Shown: piece by piece, positions 25,320-33,628 of the stretch
Layout: every line of letters starts with the position of its first letter
Position numbering within the stretch: position 1 is the stretch's first letter
Made by a program: the position numbers and the translations under genes
Origin: Sphingomonadales bacterium
Lineage (GTDB): Bacteria > Pseudomonadota > Alphaproteobacteria > Sphingomonadales > Sphingomonadaceae
Direction: 5' to 3'
NCBI GenBank assembly: GCA_004173185.1
Contig: SEFZ01000019.1
Span: forward strand, 1-64,000
Length of the DNA stretch: 64,000 nt
The notes under the pieces: model-generated
Seen by the model: the letters and a program-made list of their open reading frames with translations, nothing else
Databases searched by the model: none
Told to the model about the DNA's origin: nothing

Positions 25320-26525
25320 ATGGTGCTGCATCTTCAAGCTCTTACGCAGGGCGACCGCGACCTTTCCGTGCCTGGCGACCTGCTTACGCTGGATGCCAAC
25401 GAGATCGAGCTGGGCGAGCGTCTTCGCGAAATCGATATGCCCTGGGCAGAGGCGATCGGCGCATCGATGCGCACGGACGGGCAGATCAACCCCGTCCATG
25501 TGTCGCGTGTCGCGGGCTCTGACAAATGGCACCTCGCCGGGCCGGGCGGGCATCGCACCATGGGTGCGCGCATCGCCGGCATCCCGATCGAAGCGAAGTT
25601 TGTTTCGTCCGACAAGCTCGGTCAGCGGCGCCGTGAAGTGGTCGAGAACCTCTTCCGCCGTCCGAACGACCCGCTGGAACGGGCCGCTGCGATCGCCGAG
25701 TTGGTGCGCCTGCATAAGCTGGAACGCGGCATCGACCCTGCGAAGGACGGCCGCACTGCATCTGTCCAGGCTCGGTGGCAAAAGCAATTAAAGGACGAGG
25801 CTGCCGATACAAACGCAACCGTTGCGCTTGTATATGGATGGACTGCCGACGTTGCCGATCAGATCGGCCTCAGCCGCCGGACGGTCGAAAATGATCTGCT
25901 GCTTTATCGCCGCCTTCCGCCTTCCTTGGTGGCCCGGCTGCGCGAAAAGCAGCACCCGATCCTCGATCAAGCCGGCCAGCTGCGCACGCTCGCGAAACTG
26001 AGCGACGCGGATCAGGCGCAGGCGGTCAATTTGCTAATCGGCGACGATCACCGCGAACCACTGAAAACTGTCAACGACGCTTTGGCGCAGATGCGTGGCG
26101 CAAACCGGGTGCCCAGCGATCCCGAAGCGAAACGCCTCTCCGCTTTCATCGGCAGCTTTCAGCGCATGGGGATCACCGAGAAGAAGGGGGCGCTGGACGA
26201 GCTGACGGCGTTGCTGCCGTCCGGTTATTCGATCGTACGGGCGCAGCCAGATGCGGCTTCAGAACCCCTGACGCCTGCCGTTCCGATCCGGAAATCGGTC
26301 AAAATCGATTATCTCGTCTGCCTGGAATGTGCGGAGAAGACTGAGAAGCTGGGCGCGCACCTGCGCGAAGTCCACCAGATCGAGCCTTCGGCATATCGGG
26401 CACGCTGGCAGTTGCCGGCCGATTATCCCGTCTTCGCGCCAACCTTGGCGGACGCTCGGCGTCGCCTCGCGAAGCACCGCCTAACGACATTCCTGACCCG
26501 CAAATCCCAAGGAGTTGAGGCATGA
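25320..26525 (+). CDS. ParB-like nuclease-domain protein fused to a MucR/Ros zinc-finger domain
   Basis: A 401-aa protein. Residues ~18-110 form a ParB N-terminal domain (DANEIELGERLREIDMPWAEAIGASMRTDGQINPVHVSR, GPGGHRTMGARIAG). A central HTH follows (YGWTADVADQIGLSRRTVENDLLLYRRLP). Residues ~335-395 match the MucR/Ros family (VCLECAEKTEKLGAHLREVH, SAYRARWQLPADYPVFAP). The MucR zinc finger binds AT-rich DNA. The combination suggests a site-specific DNA-binding early protein, perhaps acting in phage DNA organisation. It follows ner by 2 bp and overlaps the next small gene (ATGA). Confidence 0.8.
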   Translation: MVLHLQALTQGDRDLSVPGDLLTLDANEIELGERLREIDMPWAEAIGASMRTDGQINPVHVSRVAGSDKWHLAGPGGHRTMGARIAGIPIEAKFVSSDKLGQRRREVVENLFRRPNDPLERAAAIAELVRLHKLERGIDPAKDGRTASVQARWQKQLKDEAADTNATVALVYGWTADVADQIGLSRRTVENDLLLYRRLPPSLVARLREKQHPILDQAGQLRTLAKLSDADQAQAVNLLIGDDHREPLKTVNDALAQMRGANRVPSDPEAKRLSAFIGSFQRMGITEKKGALDELTALLPSGYSIVRAQPDAASEPLTPAVPIRKSVKIDYLVCLECAEKTEKLGAHLREVHQIEPSAYRARWQLPADYPVFAPTLADARRRLAKHRLTTFLTRKSQGVEA

Positions 26526-26641
26526 CAACCCATCGCCGGATGACCGTCTCAGATTGGCTGTTCTTAGCCGTTCTACTGCTCGTGGCCTACGGCGCGCCGA
26601 TCGGTTTGGCCCTCGCCGTGATGAACGGTGGCATCCTGTGA
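26522..26641 (+). CDS. Small membrane protein
   Basis: A 39-aa frame overlapping its neighbours at both ends (ATGA with the ParB-like gene, GTGA with the next). It has a short polar start, MTTHRRMTVSDW, then a hydrophobic stretch LFLAVLLLVAYGAPIGLALAVM, i.e. one membrane span. No family is recognised. Tight coupling on both sides is the main evidence that it is real. Confidence 0.65.
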   Translation: MTTHRRMTVSDWLFLAVLLLVAYGAPIGLALAVMNGGIL

Positions 26642-27177
26642 CACCGAAAGAAATCCAGGCGCTGGATTATATCCGCGGCTGCATCACGCGCGGCGGTTTC
26701 TCGCCAACGCTCGACGGAGTCGCCCAGCACGTAGGCGCAAGCAAGACTACCGCGCATGGCTTGGTCTCGGCGTTGGTCGATGCCGGTTATCTGACCCGCA
26801 CACCGGGCAAAAAACGGGGGCTTGAGCTTGTCGGCGTGACCGACTTGCGCGCGACCGACAGCGAAGCGCTGCGCGCGGAACTGGCGCGGCGTGGCGAAAC
26901 CCCCGGGGCGCTCTCGCGTCCGGAGCGGCGCGCTGTCCATGGTCGCGAAGTTACCTGCGCAGCGGATTGCTGCACCGTTATTGTCCGTTGGGGACACCCG
27001 TTCTGCATAACCCATTGGCGCGCGATCGGCCCGGAAACCCAGCGCGCGCTTTTCGATGCAAAGCGCGTAGCGGAGTTGACCGGCTTCGACGCAGATCTAG
27101 CGCGCCTTCAGGACGCGTTCGGGCGGGCGAAGGCCGAAGCCGAAGGCTCACCCTGGACCGATCGAGAGGCCGCGTGA
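26638..27177 (+). CDS. LexA-type winged-helix protein with Cys-rich C-terminal part
   Basis: A 179-aa protein with a GTG start overlapping the previous stop. Residues 1-65 match the LexA DNA-binding domain (TPKEIQALDYIRGCITRGGFSPTLDGVAQHVGASKTTAHGLVSALVDAGYL). The autoprotease domain is absent; instead residues ~100-130 carry a Cys/His cluster (CAADCCTVIVRWGHPFCITHW), possibly metal-binding. It is probably a phage early regulator that could also read or compete at host LexA sites; that last point is inference. Confidence 0.7.
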   Translation: MTPKEIQALDYIRGCITRGGFSPTLDGVAQHVGASKTTAHGLVSALVDAGYLTRTPGKKRGLELVGVTDLRATDSEALRAELARRGETPGALSRPERRAVHGREVTCAADCCTVIVRWGHPFCITHWRAIGPETQRALFDAKRVAELTGFDADLARLQDAFGRAKAEAEGSPWTDREAA

Positions 27178-27422
27178 TGGCCCGCATCATGTCCGAGGCC
27201 GAACGGCTCCATCACTGCAGCGAAGTGTTTCAGCGCGCGATTCGCGATGGCGTCGATATGTCCGAAGCGAAGAAGCGGATCATGCTCGACGGCGTTGCCG
27301 ATCGGCAGGCTCGGATCGCCGCCCTGCGCGGCAAACAGGGCTTCGTCACCGTCGATGAGTTCGCGTTTGAAGGTGAGGCCAAGGAACCACGCTTTTATTG
27401 GCAGCGGGGCGATCTCGCATGA
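27177..27422 (+). CDS. Phage early protein, unknown function
   Basis: An 81-aa soluble protein starting in a TGATG overlap. It is mostly helical by composition (SEAERLHHCSEVFQRAIRDG, SEAKKRIMLDGVADRQARIAALR) with a C-terminal FYWQRGDLA. No family is recognised. Its stop overlaps the next start (ATGA), so it belongs to the early operon between ner and transposase A. Confidence 0.65.
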   Translation: MARIMSEAERLHHCSEVFQRAIRDGVDMSEAKKRIMLDGVADRQARIAALRGKQGFVTVDEFAFEGEAKEPRFYWQRGDLA

Positions 27423-27760
27423 GCGACCTTCGCCAGATCCACTCGGATAATCTGCGCGTAGCTCCTGATTTGCTGACGTCCGCTGTGGCCGATCGGCTGG
27501 TCGCGCTCGCAGATCGGCTTTGCGGCATTCGCGCCGATGTCGATCGCGAGGCACGCGAGGCCGGGAAGCGGCGCGAGATCGCGCGGCAGTTCGCCAATGT
27601 CTCGAATCCGTTGCCGCTCATGCGTGCGGCGGCACCAGCGGGGGCGCTCATTGCGCTCACGCCCGGTCTGCCGATCGCGATTAGCCGTGAACCGTGCCGT
27701 CGGTGCCCAACGCGTGGCGATATCGGCTGCGCACACCAGCTGCCGATGGAGGCGCGCTGA
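27419..27760 (+). CDS. Phage early protein, unknown function
   Basis: A 113-aa protein in a tightly overlapped operon (ATGA in, TGATG out). The N-terminal half is helical and charged (AVADRLVALADRLCGIRADVDREAREAGKRREIARQF). The C-terminal half has two Cys pairs (EPCRRCPTRGDIGCAH) that could bind zinc. No known family is recognised. Confidence 0.62.
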   Translation: MSDLRQIHSDNLRVAPDLLTSAVADRLVALADRLCGIRADVDREAREAGKRREIARQFANVSNPLPLMRAAAPAGALIALTPGLPIAISREPCRRCPTRGDIGCAHQLPMEAR

Positions 27761-28041
27761 TGGCCGGCCTACGTCTCCCGATCTATCTCGGAGCGCGCGC
27801 GCAGTATGCTGCGACCTGGCTCAATTCGATGTGGGAGCGGGAAACTCCTATTATTGGCAATGGCGCTGGGCTCTGGCGCGTCACCTGCGCGCCGACGCCT
27901 CATGAGGCGTCTATCCCGCGCGGCGTAATGATCTGGTCGGACGCGACGATCATCGCGATGGCTGAGGCTGACGCTGGGTCCGCTGACCTATTAGACGAGT
28001 GGATCGCCGGACACCGCGCGGGGCTGATCTCCCATGGCTAA
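27760..28041 (+). CDS. Phage early protein, unknown function
   Basis: A 93-aa protein: MAGLRLPIYLGARAQYAATWLNSMW, then PRGVMIWSDATIIAMAEADAG. The start overlaps the previous stop (TGATG) and the end overlaps the next gene by 8 bp. No motif is recognised. Its place in the compact operon is the evidence for expression. Confidence 0.6.
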   Translation: MAGLRLPIYLGARAQYAATWLNSMWERETPIIGNGAGLWRVTCAPTPHEASIPRGVMIWSDATIIAMAEADAGSADLLDEWIAGHRAGLISHG

Positions 28042-28504
28042 GCGCCGCCCGTCCGTTCCCCCTGGGCAGTTCGCCTTCACGTTCGACGTGCCGACTGCGG
28101 CTCGGGAACCTTCCGCGCTGTCCGGGCTCGATCGGGAGGTCGCGGCAACGGTCGCGCTGATCCTTTGGGAGGCGCGTCCCAAAACGCGTTTCGAGATCGC
28201 GGGCGCAATCTCCGAATTGCTCGATGACGACGTGACGAAGTCGATGCTCGACAAATACGCTTCGGAGGGAAGCGAGGCACACGCGATTTCGGCGGCACGT
28301 CTGCTGGCATTGGTTGCCGCGACCGATCGCCACGATCTGCTCGACCGGCTCACCCGCCGGATCGGCGCGGCGCTGCTCGTGGGCGAAGAAATCCTGACGG
28401 CAGAAATCGGCGATCTCGATCGTCAGATCGCCGCGCTCAAGCGCCGCCGGAGCGAGAAGGCGACGGTAGCACCGATTATTGCATTTGGGAGGCGGCGTAC
28501 GTGA
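28034..28504 (+). CDS. Phage early protein with C-terminal coiled-coil, unknown function
   Basis: A 156-aa protein. The centre contains AATVALILWEARPKTRFEIAGAISELLDD, the middle YASEGSEAHAISAARLLALVAAT, and a basic coiled-coil-like tail follows (AEIGDLDRQIAALKRRRSEKA). Its last codons overlap the transposase start (GTGA). The position directly before A suggests a role in early regulation or transposition, without direct evidence. Confidence 0.62.
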   Translation: MAKRRPSVPPGQFAFTFDVPTAAREPSALSGLDREVAATVALILWEARPKTRFEIAGAISELLDDDVTKSMLDKYASEGSEAHAISAARLLALVAATDRHDLLDRLTRRIGAALLVGEEILTAEIGDLDRQIAALKRRRSEKATVAPIIAFGRRRT

Positions 28505-30453
28505 AGCTTGGCGGGGGAAAAGAGTGGTTCACTGCGGCTGAGCTCGCCGAGCTCGACTTGCCGGGTCTGCGCAAGACCAAGCGCAAGGTGAACGAGCTGG
28601 CCGACGAGCGCGGTTGGAAGTTCCTCACCAACGACGCCGGTGAACCTTTGGCCCGCCCGCGCCAGGCGCGTGGCGGCGGCACCGAATATCACATCGATGT
28701 TCTGCCAGCCGCGACACGATCCGCACTGGTGGCACGCGGTGTCGGCGCAGTCGCACACGTCGCATCCAAGCCGGAAACCCGAGCCGCCAGCATGTGGGGC
28801 TGGTTCGAGGCGCAGAACGAGAAGACGCAAGGCGAAGCACGCAAGCGCGCGCAGATCGTTGCCCTGGTCGAGACCTATGAGCGCGTTGGGCTCACCCGTT
28901 CGGCGGCCGTGGCCTCGACGGCCGCGCGATCGGCGGTAGCGGCGTCCACACTATGGGGCTGGCTAGCCCTACTCGACGGAGTCTCCCCAGCCGATCGGCT
29001 GCCGTACCTAGCGCCCCGCAGGGCGGGCGGTGCCGCTGCGGCGGATATCGACGCTCGTGCCTGGCAGCTTTTCCTGTCCGACTATCTGCGGCCCGAAAAG
29101 CCGACCTTGTCGGAATGCTTTCGCCGCACCCAGGCATGGGCCGCAGCCAACGGCATCGAGCTCCCGCACCAACGCACCTTCAATCGCCGGCTCGACAAGC
29201 TCGACCAGCGCATCGTTGTCGCGAAGCGCGCAGGCGCAGAAGCGTTGCGTCGCATGCTGCCGTCGCAGCAACGCTCGGTTGCTGAGCTGCACGCGATGGA
29301 AGCGGTCAATATCGACGGGCACAAGTTCGACGTGTTCTGCCGGTATCCGGACGGACGCATTGCGCGCCCGCTGATGATCGCGATTCAGGACGTCTATTCG
29401 CGCAAGATGCTCGCCTGGCGGGTCGCCGAAAGCGAGAACGCGATCGACACGCGGCTTGCCTTTGCCGAGTTGTTCAAAACGTGGGGTATTCCGCGTCACT
29501 GCCTGCTCGATAATGGTCGCGCGTTCGCTTCGAAATGGATCACCGGCGGCGCGCCGAACCGCTTTCGCTTCAAGGTCAAGGACGATGAACCGCTCGGGCT
29601 GCTGACGGCGCTAGGCATCGTGATCCATTGGGCAACGCCGTTCCGCGGGCAGTCGAAGCCGATCGAGCGGGCGTTCAAGGATCTGACCGACATCATCGCG
29701 CGGCATCCGGCGACGCACGGTGCGTATACCGGTCACAAGCCCGACGCGAAGCCCGAGAATTACGGCGACGCCGCCGTGCCGATCGAGGATTTCAAGCGCC
29801 TCGTGGAAGTAGGAATCGCGGCACACAACGCTCGAGTAGGTCGTCGCACTGAGACTGCGCGCGGGCGCTTCAGCTTCGACCAGGTGTTTGCCGAGAGCTA
29901 TGCCGCCGCGCCGATCGGCAAGGCCACACCGGAGCAGCTGCGCATTGCCCTTCTCGCGGCCGAGCAGCAGACATGCGACCGCAGCACGGCCGAAATCCGC
30001 CTTGAGGGCAATCGCTATTGGTCGCCAGCTCTGCATGCCCATGCTGGCAAGCGCGTCACGGTACGGTTCAACCCCGATAATCTGCACGAAGAAGTTCACG
30101 TTTACGCGAATAACGGCGAGTTCATCGCGACGGCCGAGATCATCGACAAGACCGGGTTCTTCGACAAGGAATCGGCGGGCAAGCGCCGGAAGCAGGAAGC
30201 GGATTGGCGACGCCAGGTGCGTGACGCCACGAAGCTGGAAGATTTGCTGTCGATCGGCGCGGTCGCTTCGATGCTTTCAGACGAACCAGAGCCGCTTGAC
30301 ATGCCGGAGGCCACTGTCGTGCGCCCCGTCCGCATGCGTGGGCAGACAGCTGCCGCTCTCAAACCCGTCTCAGAAGTCGCTCCACACCAGCCCGCGCCCG
30401 AAGTCGTCGACCGGATGACGTCTGCGATGGAGCGGCTTCGCATCGTCAGGTGA
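28501..30453 (+). CDS. Mu-type DDE transposase (A protein)
   Basis: A 650-aa protein (MuA is 663). Residues ~8-80 are the Mu HTH/winged N-terminus (EWFTAAELAELDLPGLRKTKRKVNELA). The catalytic core has Asp272 (NIDGH), Asp337 (LLDNGRAF) and Glu389 (KPIERAF), nearly the same numbering as the MuA DDE triad. The C-terminal ~150 residues contain the B-interaction and strand-transfer region (MuA domain III-like). It nicks the phage ends and joins them to target DNA, giving 5-bp duplications. GTG is the only start compatible with the HTH. Confidence 0.95.
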   Translation: MKLGGGKEWFTAAELAELDLPGLRKTKRKVNELADERGWKFLTNDAGEPLARPRQARGGGTEYHIDVLPAATRSALVARGVGAVAHVASKPETRAASMWGWFEAQNEKTQGEARKRAQIVALVETYERVGLTRSAAVASTAARSAVAASTLWGWLALLDGVSPADRLPYLAPRRAGGAAAADIDARAWQLFLSDYLRPEKPTLSECFRRTQAWAAANGIELPHQRTFNRRLDKLDQRIVVAKRAGAEALRRMLPSQQRSVAELHAMEAVNIDGHKFDVFCRYPDGRIARPLMIAIQDVYSRKMLAWRVAESENAIDTRLAFAELFKTWGIPRHCLLDNGRAFASKWITGGAPNRFRFKVKDDEPLGLLTALGIVIHWATPFRGQSKPIERAFKDLTDIIARHPATHGAYTGHKPDAKPENYGDAAVPIEDFKRLVEVGIAAHNARVGRRTETARGRFSFDQVFAESYAAAPIGKATPEQLRIALLAAEQQTCDRSTAEIRLEGNRYWSPALHAHAGKRVTVRFNPDNLHEEVHVYANNGEFIATAEIIDKTGFFDKESAGKRRKQEADWRRQVRDATKLEDLLSIGAVASMLSDEPEPLDMPEATVVRPVRMRGQTAAALKPVSEVAPHQPAPEVVDRMTSAMERLRIVR

Positions 30454-30489
30454 ATGCGCGCCCGGCGCACCCCGGGCAGGAGAATGAAG

Positions 30490-30762
30490 ATGCCAGTGTC
30501 CAGATATCTAGCCCTCTACGTGAACAAGCACGGTGACCCAGCGGCGGCGATGCTGTCGGATATTCATGGCGCACACCTGCCAGTCGGGGTGGACGAATTC
30601 TCGCTAGGCCTGCCCGACTATGACGGCGAGCCTGTCACCTTGGTCGGTATGCCCGCCGACGAAAACTTCCGGCCGGTCGTACACGATGTCGAGACCGACA
30701 CCGAGCTGCCGCTCGCCTTTGTCGATCTGCCCGACGAACTCACCGCCCCCGACGAGGACTGA
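30490..30762 (+). CDS. Small acidic phage protein between A and B
   Basis: A 90-aa acidic protein: VSRYLALYVNKHGDPAAAMLSD, GVDEFSLGLPDYDGEPVTLVG, ending LPDELTAPDED. No family is recognised. The ATG at 30490 has AGGAG 7 nt upstream; the in-frame ATG at 30484 would leave only 1 nt spacing. A 76-bp gap with no feature separates it from the B gene. Confidence 0.68.
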   Translation: MPVSRYLALYVNKHGDPAAAMLSDIHGAHLPVGVDEFSLGLPDYDGEPVTLVGMPADENFRPVVHDVETDTELPLAFVDLPDELTAPDED

Positions 30763-30838
30763 ATGCGACGGGAGCGCGCGGTTGGAACGCGCGCTCCCGG
30801 CATCGACCGCCGCCCAATCCAATGAAGGAAATGCGCAC

Positions 30839-31828
30839 ATGAATAATCCAACCAACATGCCGATCGACATCGAAGAGCAGCGCTCATGGCTGGTCCGGCA
30901 CAAGGCCGACACGGGCCTCCCATGGCCAGCTATCAGCAAGCCAGCCGGCATTCCGAAAGGTACGATCAGCAACTTCGCAGGTGACACCTATGAAGGGAAC
31001 AACCAGAACATCGCTGAAATCATCTTCCGCTATCGCCAGGTTCTGACCACGCGTGCGGAGATTGATGTCGAGGCGCCCGATCTGCCCGGCTATTTTGAGA
31101 CCCCGACCTCGCGCCGGGTGAATGCAATCCTGAACTACGCAATGGCCCGGAGCCGCATCGGAGTGGTCGCTACCGAATCCGGCCTGGGAAAAACCACGAC
31201 GCTGGAGAACTTCCGCGCATCGGCGACGCCAGTGTGGCTCGCAACGATGGCGCCTTCGTCGGCCGGCGTGAACAACATGCAGATCGCCATTCTTGAATCG
31301 ATGGGCGAGACCGACGCGAAGGGCACGCCGCAGGCACTATCGCGGCGAATTAAGGACCGTGTGCGGGCGTCGGGCGGGCTGCTAATCCTCGATGAGGCGC
31401 AGTTCCTTTCCGAGAAATCGCTAGAGGAACTGCGGACGATCCATGACGACGCGATGAAACGCGCGTTGATTGATGGCACGCGTGGCGTCGGGATCTGCTT
31501 GGTTGGCAACACGGACGTCCTCCTGCGCCTTGAGCTTGGCCGCCAAAAGGATGCCTTCGCGCGCCTCGCTAGCCGGGTTGCTCAGCGCGTGATCGCATAT
31601 CACGCGGTCGAGGGCGACGTGCTCGCACTGGCCGACGCTTGGCGCATTCAGGATGAAGATATGCGTCGGTTCCTGCTGGGGCTGCGGCAGGTGCCGGGCT
31701 CGCTCCGAACGCTAACTTTTATGCTCGAATCCGCGTGGATGTTGGCGTCGGGCGATGGCAAGCCGCTGTCCCTTTCGTATCTTCAGGAGGGCTGGGCGCT
31801 GCAATCGCAACGGCAGCTGGCAGCATGA
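30839..31828 (+). CDS. Mu B-type transposition ATPase
   Basis: A 329-aa AAA+ ATPase. An N-terminal HTH-like region (PWPAISKPAGIPKGTISNFA) is followed by Walker A ESGLGKTT at residues ~113-120 and Walker B LLILDEAQ with Asp185. The sensor region is GICLVGNTDVLLR, and the C-terminal part is LLGLRQVPGSLRTLTFMLESA. B binds target DNA, activates A and gives target immunity. AAGGAA precedes the ATG. Its stop overlaps the next gene (ATGA). Confidence 0.93.
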   Translation: MNNPTNMPIDIEEQRSWLVRHKADTGLPWPAISKPAGIPKGTISNFAGDTYEGNNQNIAEIIFRYRQVLTTRAEIDVEAPDLPGYFETPTSRRVNAILNYAMARSRIGVVATESGLGKTTTLENFRASATPVWLATMAPSSAGVNNMQIAILESMGETDAKGTPQALSRRIKDRVRASGGLLILDEAQFLSEKSLEELRTIHDDAMKRALIDGTRGVGICLVGNTDVLLRLELGRQKDAFARLASRVAQRVIAYHAVEGDVLALADAWRIQDEDMRRFLLGLRQVPGSLRTLTFMLESAWMLASGDGKPLSLSYLQEGWALQSQRQLAA

Positions 31829-32235
31829 ACGCGCTCGATCGCCACATGATGGTCGGTGGAGCCCATAACCGGTTTCGCTTCAAGATCGATGTCGTCGAAG
31901 TCGCCAACCGGCTGGAGATAGGCTCGCCGACGATGGACGAGCTGATCGGCGAAGTTTCGGAAGAGACCGGCGTTAGCAGGGAGGATATACTTGCGGACGC
32001 CAAGGGCAGGCGCGGTGCGCATACCGGGCGCGGTGGGCGAGCGCGAAACGCGATCGTGTGGCTGGCGTATCGGGTCACCCGGCACGCCAGCGGCGCGATC
32101 GGTCGCCCGCTAGGTCTGACTGACAATGCAGTCCGGCGCGCGATCGCTGACGCCGATCTGATGCGCAAGCGCGAGCCAGCCTTCGAAGAACTGACCAATC
32201 GCCTGCATGTGCAATATATGGGAGCGCGCCCGTGA
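31825..32235 (+). CDS. DnaA domain IV-like phage protein
   Basis: A 136-aa protein. The region TGVSREDILADAKGRRGA ... ARNAIVWLAYRVTRHASGAIGRPLGLTDNAVRRAIADAD resembles the DNA-binding C-terminal domain of DnaA (helix, ALA-type helix, then HTH). No ATPase domain is present. It may bind DnaA-box-like or phage replication sequences; this is inference from a motif-level match. The start overlaps the B gene stop and the end overlaps gemA (GTGA). Confidence 0.65.
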   Translation: MNALDRHMMVGGAHNRFRFKIDVVEVANRLEIGSPTMDELIGEVSEETGVSREDILADAKGRRGAHTGRGGRARNAIVWLAYRVTRHASGAIGRPLGLTDNAVRRAIADADLMRKREPAFEELTNRLHVQYMGARP

Positions 32236-33008
32236 AGCGCGGTCCCGATCGCCTCTTTGGCGCAGCTCGGGCGGTCAATCCGCTCAAATACCAACCCTCT
32301 CAGCGCCAGTTCGCTGGCGACCCGGTGCGCCGCCAGCTTATCGGTAAGGTGCACATTGCTCGCAAGGATCTCGGGATCGAAGAGGATGACTATCGCGCCA
32401 TCCTCTTTCGCCTGACCCAGCACAGCAGCGCCAAGGACTGCTCCACCGCCGAGCTCGTCGCGGTTGTGGAGGAGTTCAAGCGGAAGGGCTGGAAACCCGC
32501 GCAGCCGAAGGGGCGCAAGCCCGCAGACGCACGCCCCGCTGATCATCCATCGGCCAAGAAGGCACGCGCGCTATGGATCTCGCTGCATCACTTGGGTGCT
32601 ATCAAAAACCCGTCCGATCAGGCGCTTGAGGCGTTCGCGTGCGGCCAGCTCAAATGTGAACGCCTGCAATGGGCTGACCAGGGAAAGACCGACAGTCTGA
32701 TCGAGGCCCTGAAGGCGATGGCCGAGCGCGAGGGGTGGGATCAGTCGCTTAAAGGCGTAAAACCCGAGGCGCGCATTCTGGTCCTAAAGCGCCGACTGGT
32801 CGATGCGATCTTCGACAAGCTGGTCAAAGTGGGCCTGGTGCCCGACGACTGGACGATAGCGCGGGCGGCAAAAACGTTCGCCGGCATCGAGCTCGACGGT
32901 TCAATGCTGCTCTGGTCGCTTGGAGATCTAGACCGCGTTGCGAAGGTTCTCGGCATGACCCTGCGCCAGCCCGTGCGCCCGGTCACCGCCGAGGAGATCC
33001 AGCGATGA
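32232..33008 (+). CDS. GemA/gp16-family regulatory protein (DUF1018)
   Basis: A 258-aa protein of the GemA family. The N-terminal part RRQLIGKVHIARKDLGIEEDDYRAILFRLTQHSSAKDCSTAELVAVVEEFKRKGWKP shows the characteristic DUF1018 pattern. The following SAKKARALWISLHHLGAIKNPSDQALEAFACGQL is the second conserved block. GemA modulates host gene expression and DNA topology during Mu growth. GTG start within a GTGA overlap. Confidence 0.85.
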   Translation: MKRGPDRLFGAARAVNPLKYQPSQRQFAGDPVRRQLIGKVHIARKDLGIEEDDYRAILFRLTQHSSAKDCSTAELVAVVEEFKRKGWKPAQPKGRKPADARPADHPSAKKARALWISLHHLGAIKNPSDQALEAFACGQLKCERLQWADQGKTDSLIEALKAMAEREGWDQSLKGVKPEARILVLKRRLVDAIFDKLVKVGLVPDDWTIARAAKTFAGIELDGSMLLWSLGDLDRVAKVLGMTLRQPVRPVTAEEIQR

Positions 33009-33169
33009 GCGCGCCCCTTCACCGTGAGGGCCAGCCGGTGCCGACGTTGAGCTATCTTCAGGCACCATTGCTCACCCCGCGTCGCCGCCGCGTTGTGCGG
33101 CTGGACGTTATTGGCGCGTTCGTCGCGGGCTTCGCTGTCGCCCTGCTTCTCGTGGCGTTCGTGCGGTGA
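33005..33169 (+). CDS. Small membrane protein
   Basis: A 54-aa frame with overlaps on both sides (ATGA with gemA, GTGA with mor). The N-terminal ~28 residues are polar and end in an arginine run (TPRRRRVVRLD); one hydrophobic span follows (VIGAFVAGFAVALLLVAFV). By the positive-inside rule the N-terminus is cytoplasmic. No family is recognised. Confidence 0.68.
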   Translation: MSAPLHREGQPVPTLSYLQAPLLTPRRRRVVRLDVIGAFVAGFAVALLLVAFVR

Positions 33170-33567
33170 ACGCGCTTCGTCCAATCTCCGTCGCGGGCGA
33201 TCTGCAGGACGAACTGGCCGCAGTGATTGGTCAGGGCGCGGTGACCCGGCTGATCGAGCGCATGGGCGGTACCCGCACCTATGTGCCCCGCACGATCGGC
33301 GCGCACCATCCGATCGCCGCCACTATCGGGTTGAAGCCGGCCTCGCTTCTCGCAGAGTATTTTCACGGCCGCACGCTGGACCTTCCCAAGGCGCATGCGC
33401 GGCGGCAACGCGCCCTTGAAACCGCGCTAAATCGCCCAGAGGGTGTTACGCTGAAGCAAGTGGCGCTAGACTTCGATTACACCGAGCGGCATCTGTACAA
33501 TCTGCTAGAGGCGCACAAAGCAGCGCACGGCCATCAAGATGACGGGCAACTCGGTCTGTTTGATTGA
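33166..33567 (+). CDS. Mor-family transcriptional activator
   Basis: A 133-aa protein of the Mor/C family. The N-terminal dimerisation part is ISVAGDLQDELAAVIGQGAVTRLIERMGGTRTYVP. The C-terminal HTH is GVTLKQVALDFDYTERHLYNLLEAHK. Mor activates middle or late transcription with sigma-70 by binding a dyad just upstream of the -10. A 16-bp dyad begins 9 bp after this gene and again at 44829; they are its predicted sites. No separate C gene was found, so it may serve both roles. Confidence 0.85.
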   Translation: MNALRPISVAGDLQDELAAVIGQGAVTRLIERMGGTRTYVPRTIGAHHPIAATIGLKPASLLAEYFHGRTLDLPKAHARRQRALETALNRPEGVTLKQVALDFDYTERHLYNLLEAHKAAHGHQDDGQLGLFD

Positions 33568-33575
33568 TCGCCCCG

Positions 33576-33621
33576 CCTGAAATTCTTCAGGTCTGAGACT
33601 ACCTCACACATGCCGCATAGA
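33576..33621 (+). promoter_or_regulatory. Late promoter 1: activator dyad plus CATA box
   Basis: The dyad CCTGAAATTCTTCAGG lies at 33576-33591, followed by TCTGAGAC and a CATAGA -10-like box at 33616-33621. The endolysin ATG is 13 nt after the start of CATA. The same elements occur at 44829-44873. No -35 box is seen, as expected for an activator-dependent promoter. Confidence 0.72.
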
Positions 33622-33628
33622 CCCGTAC

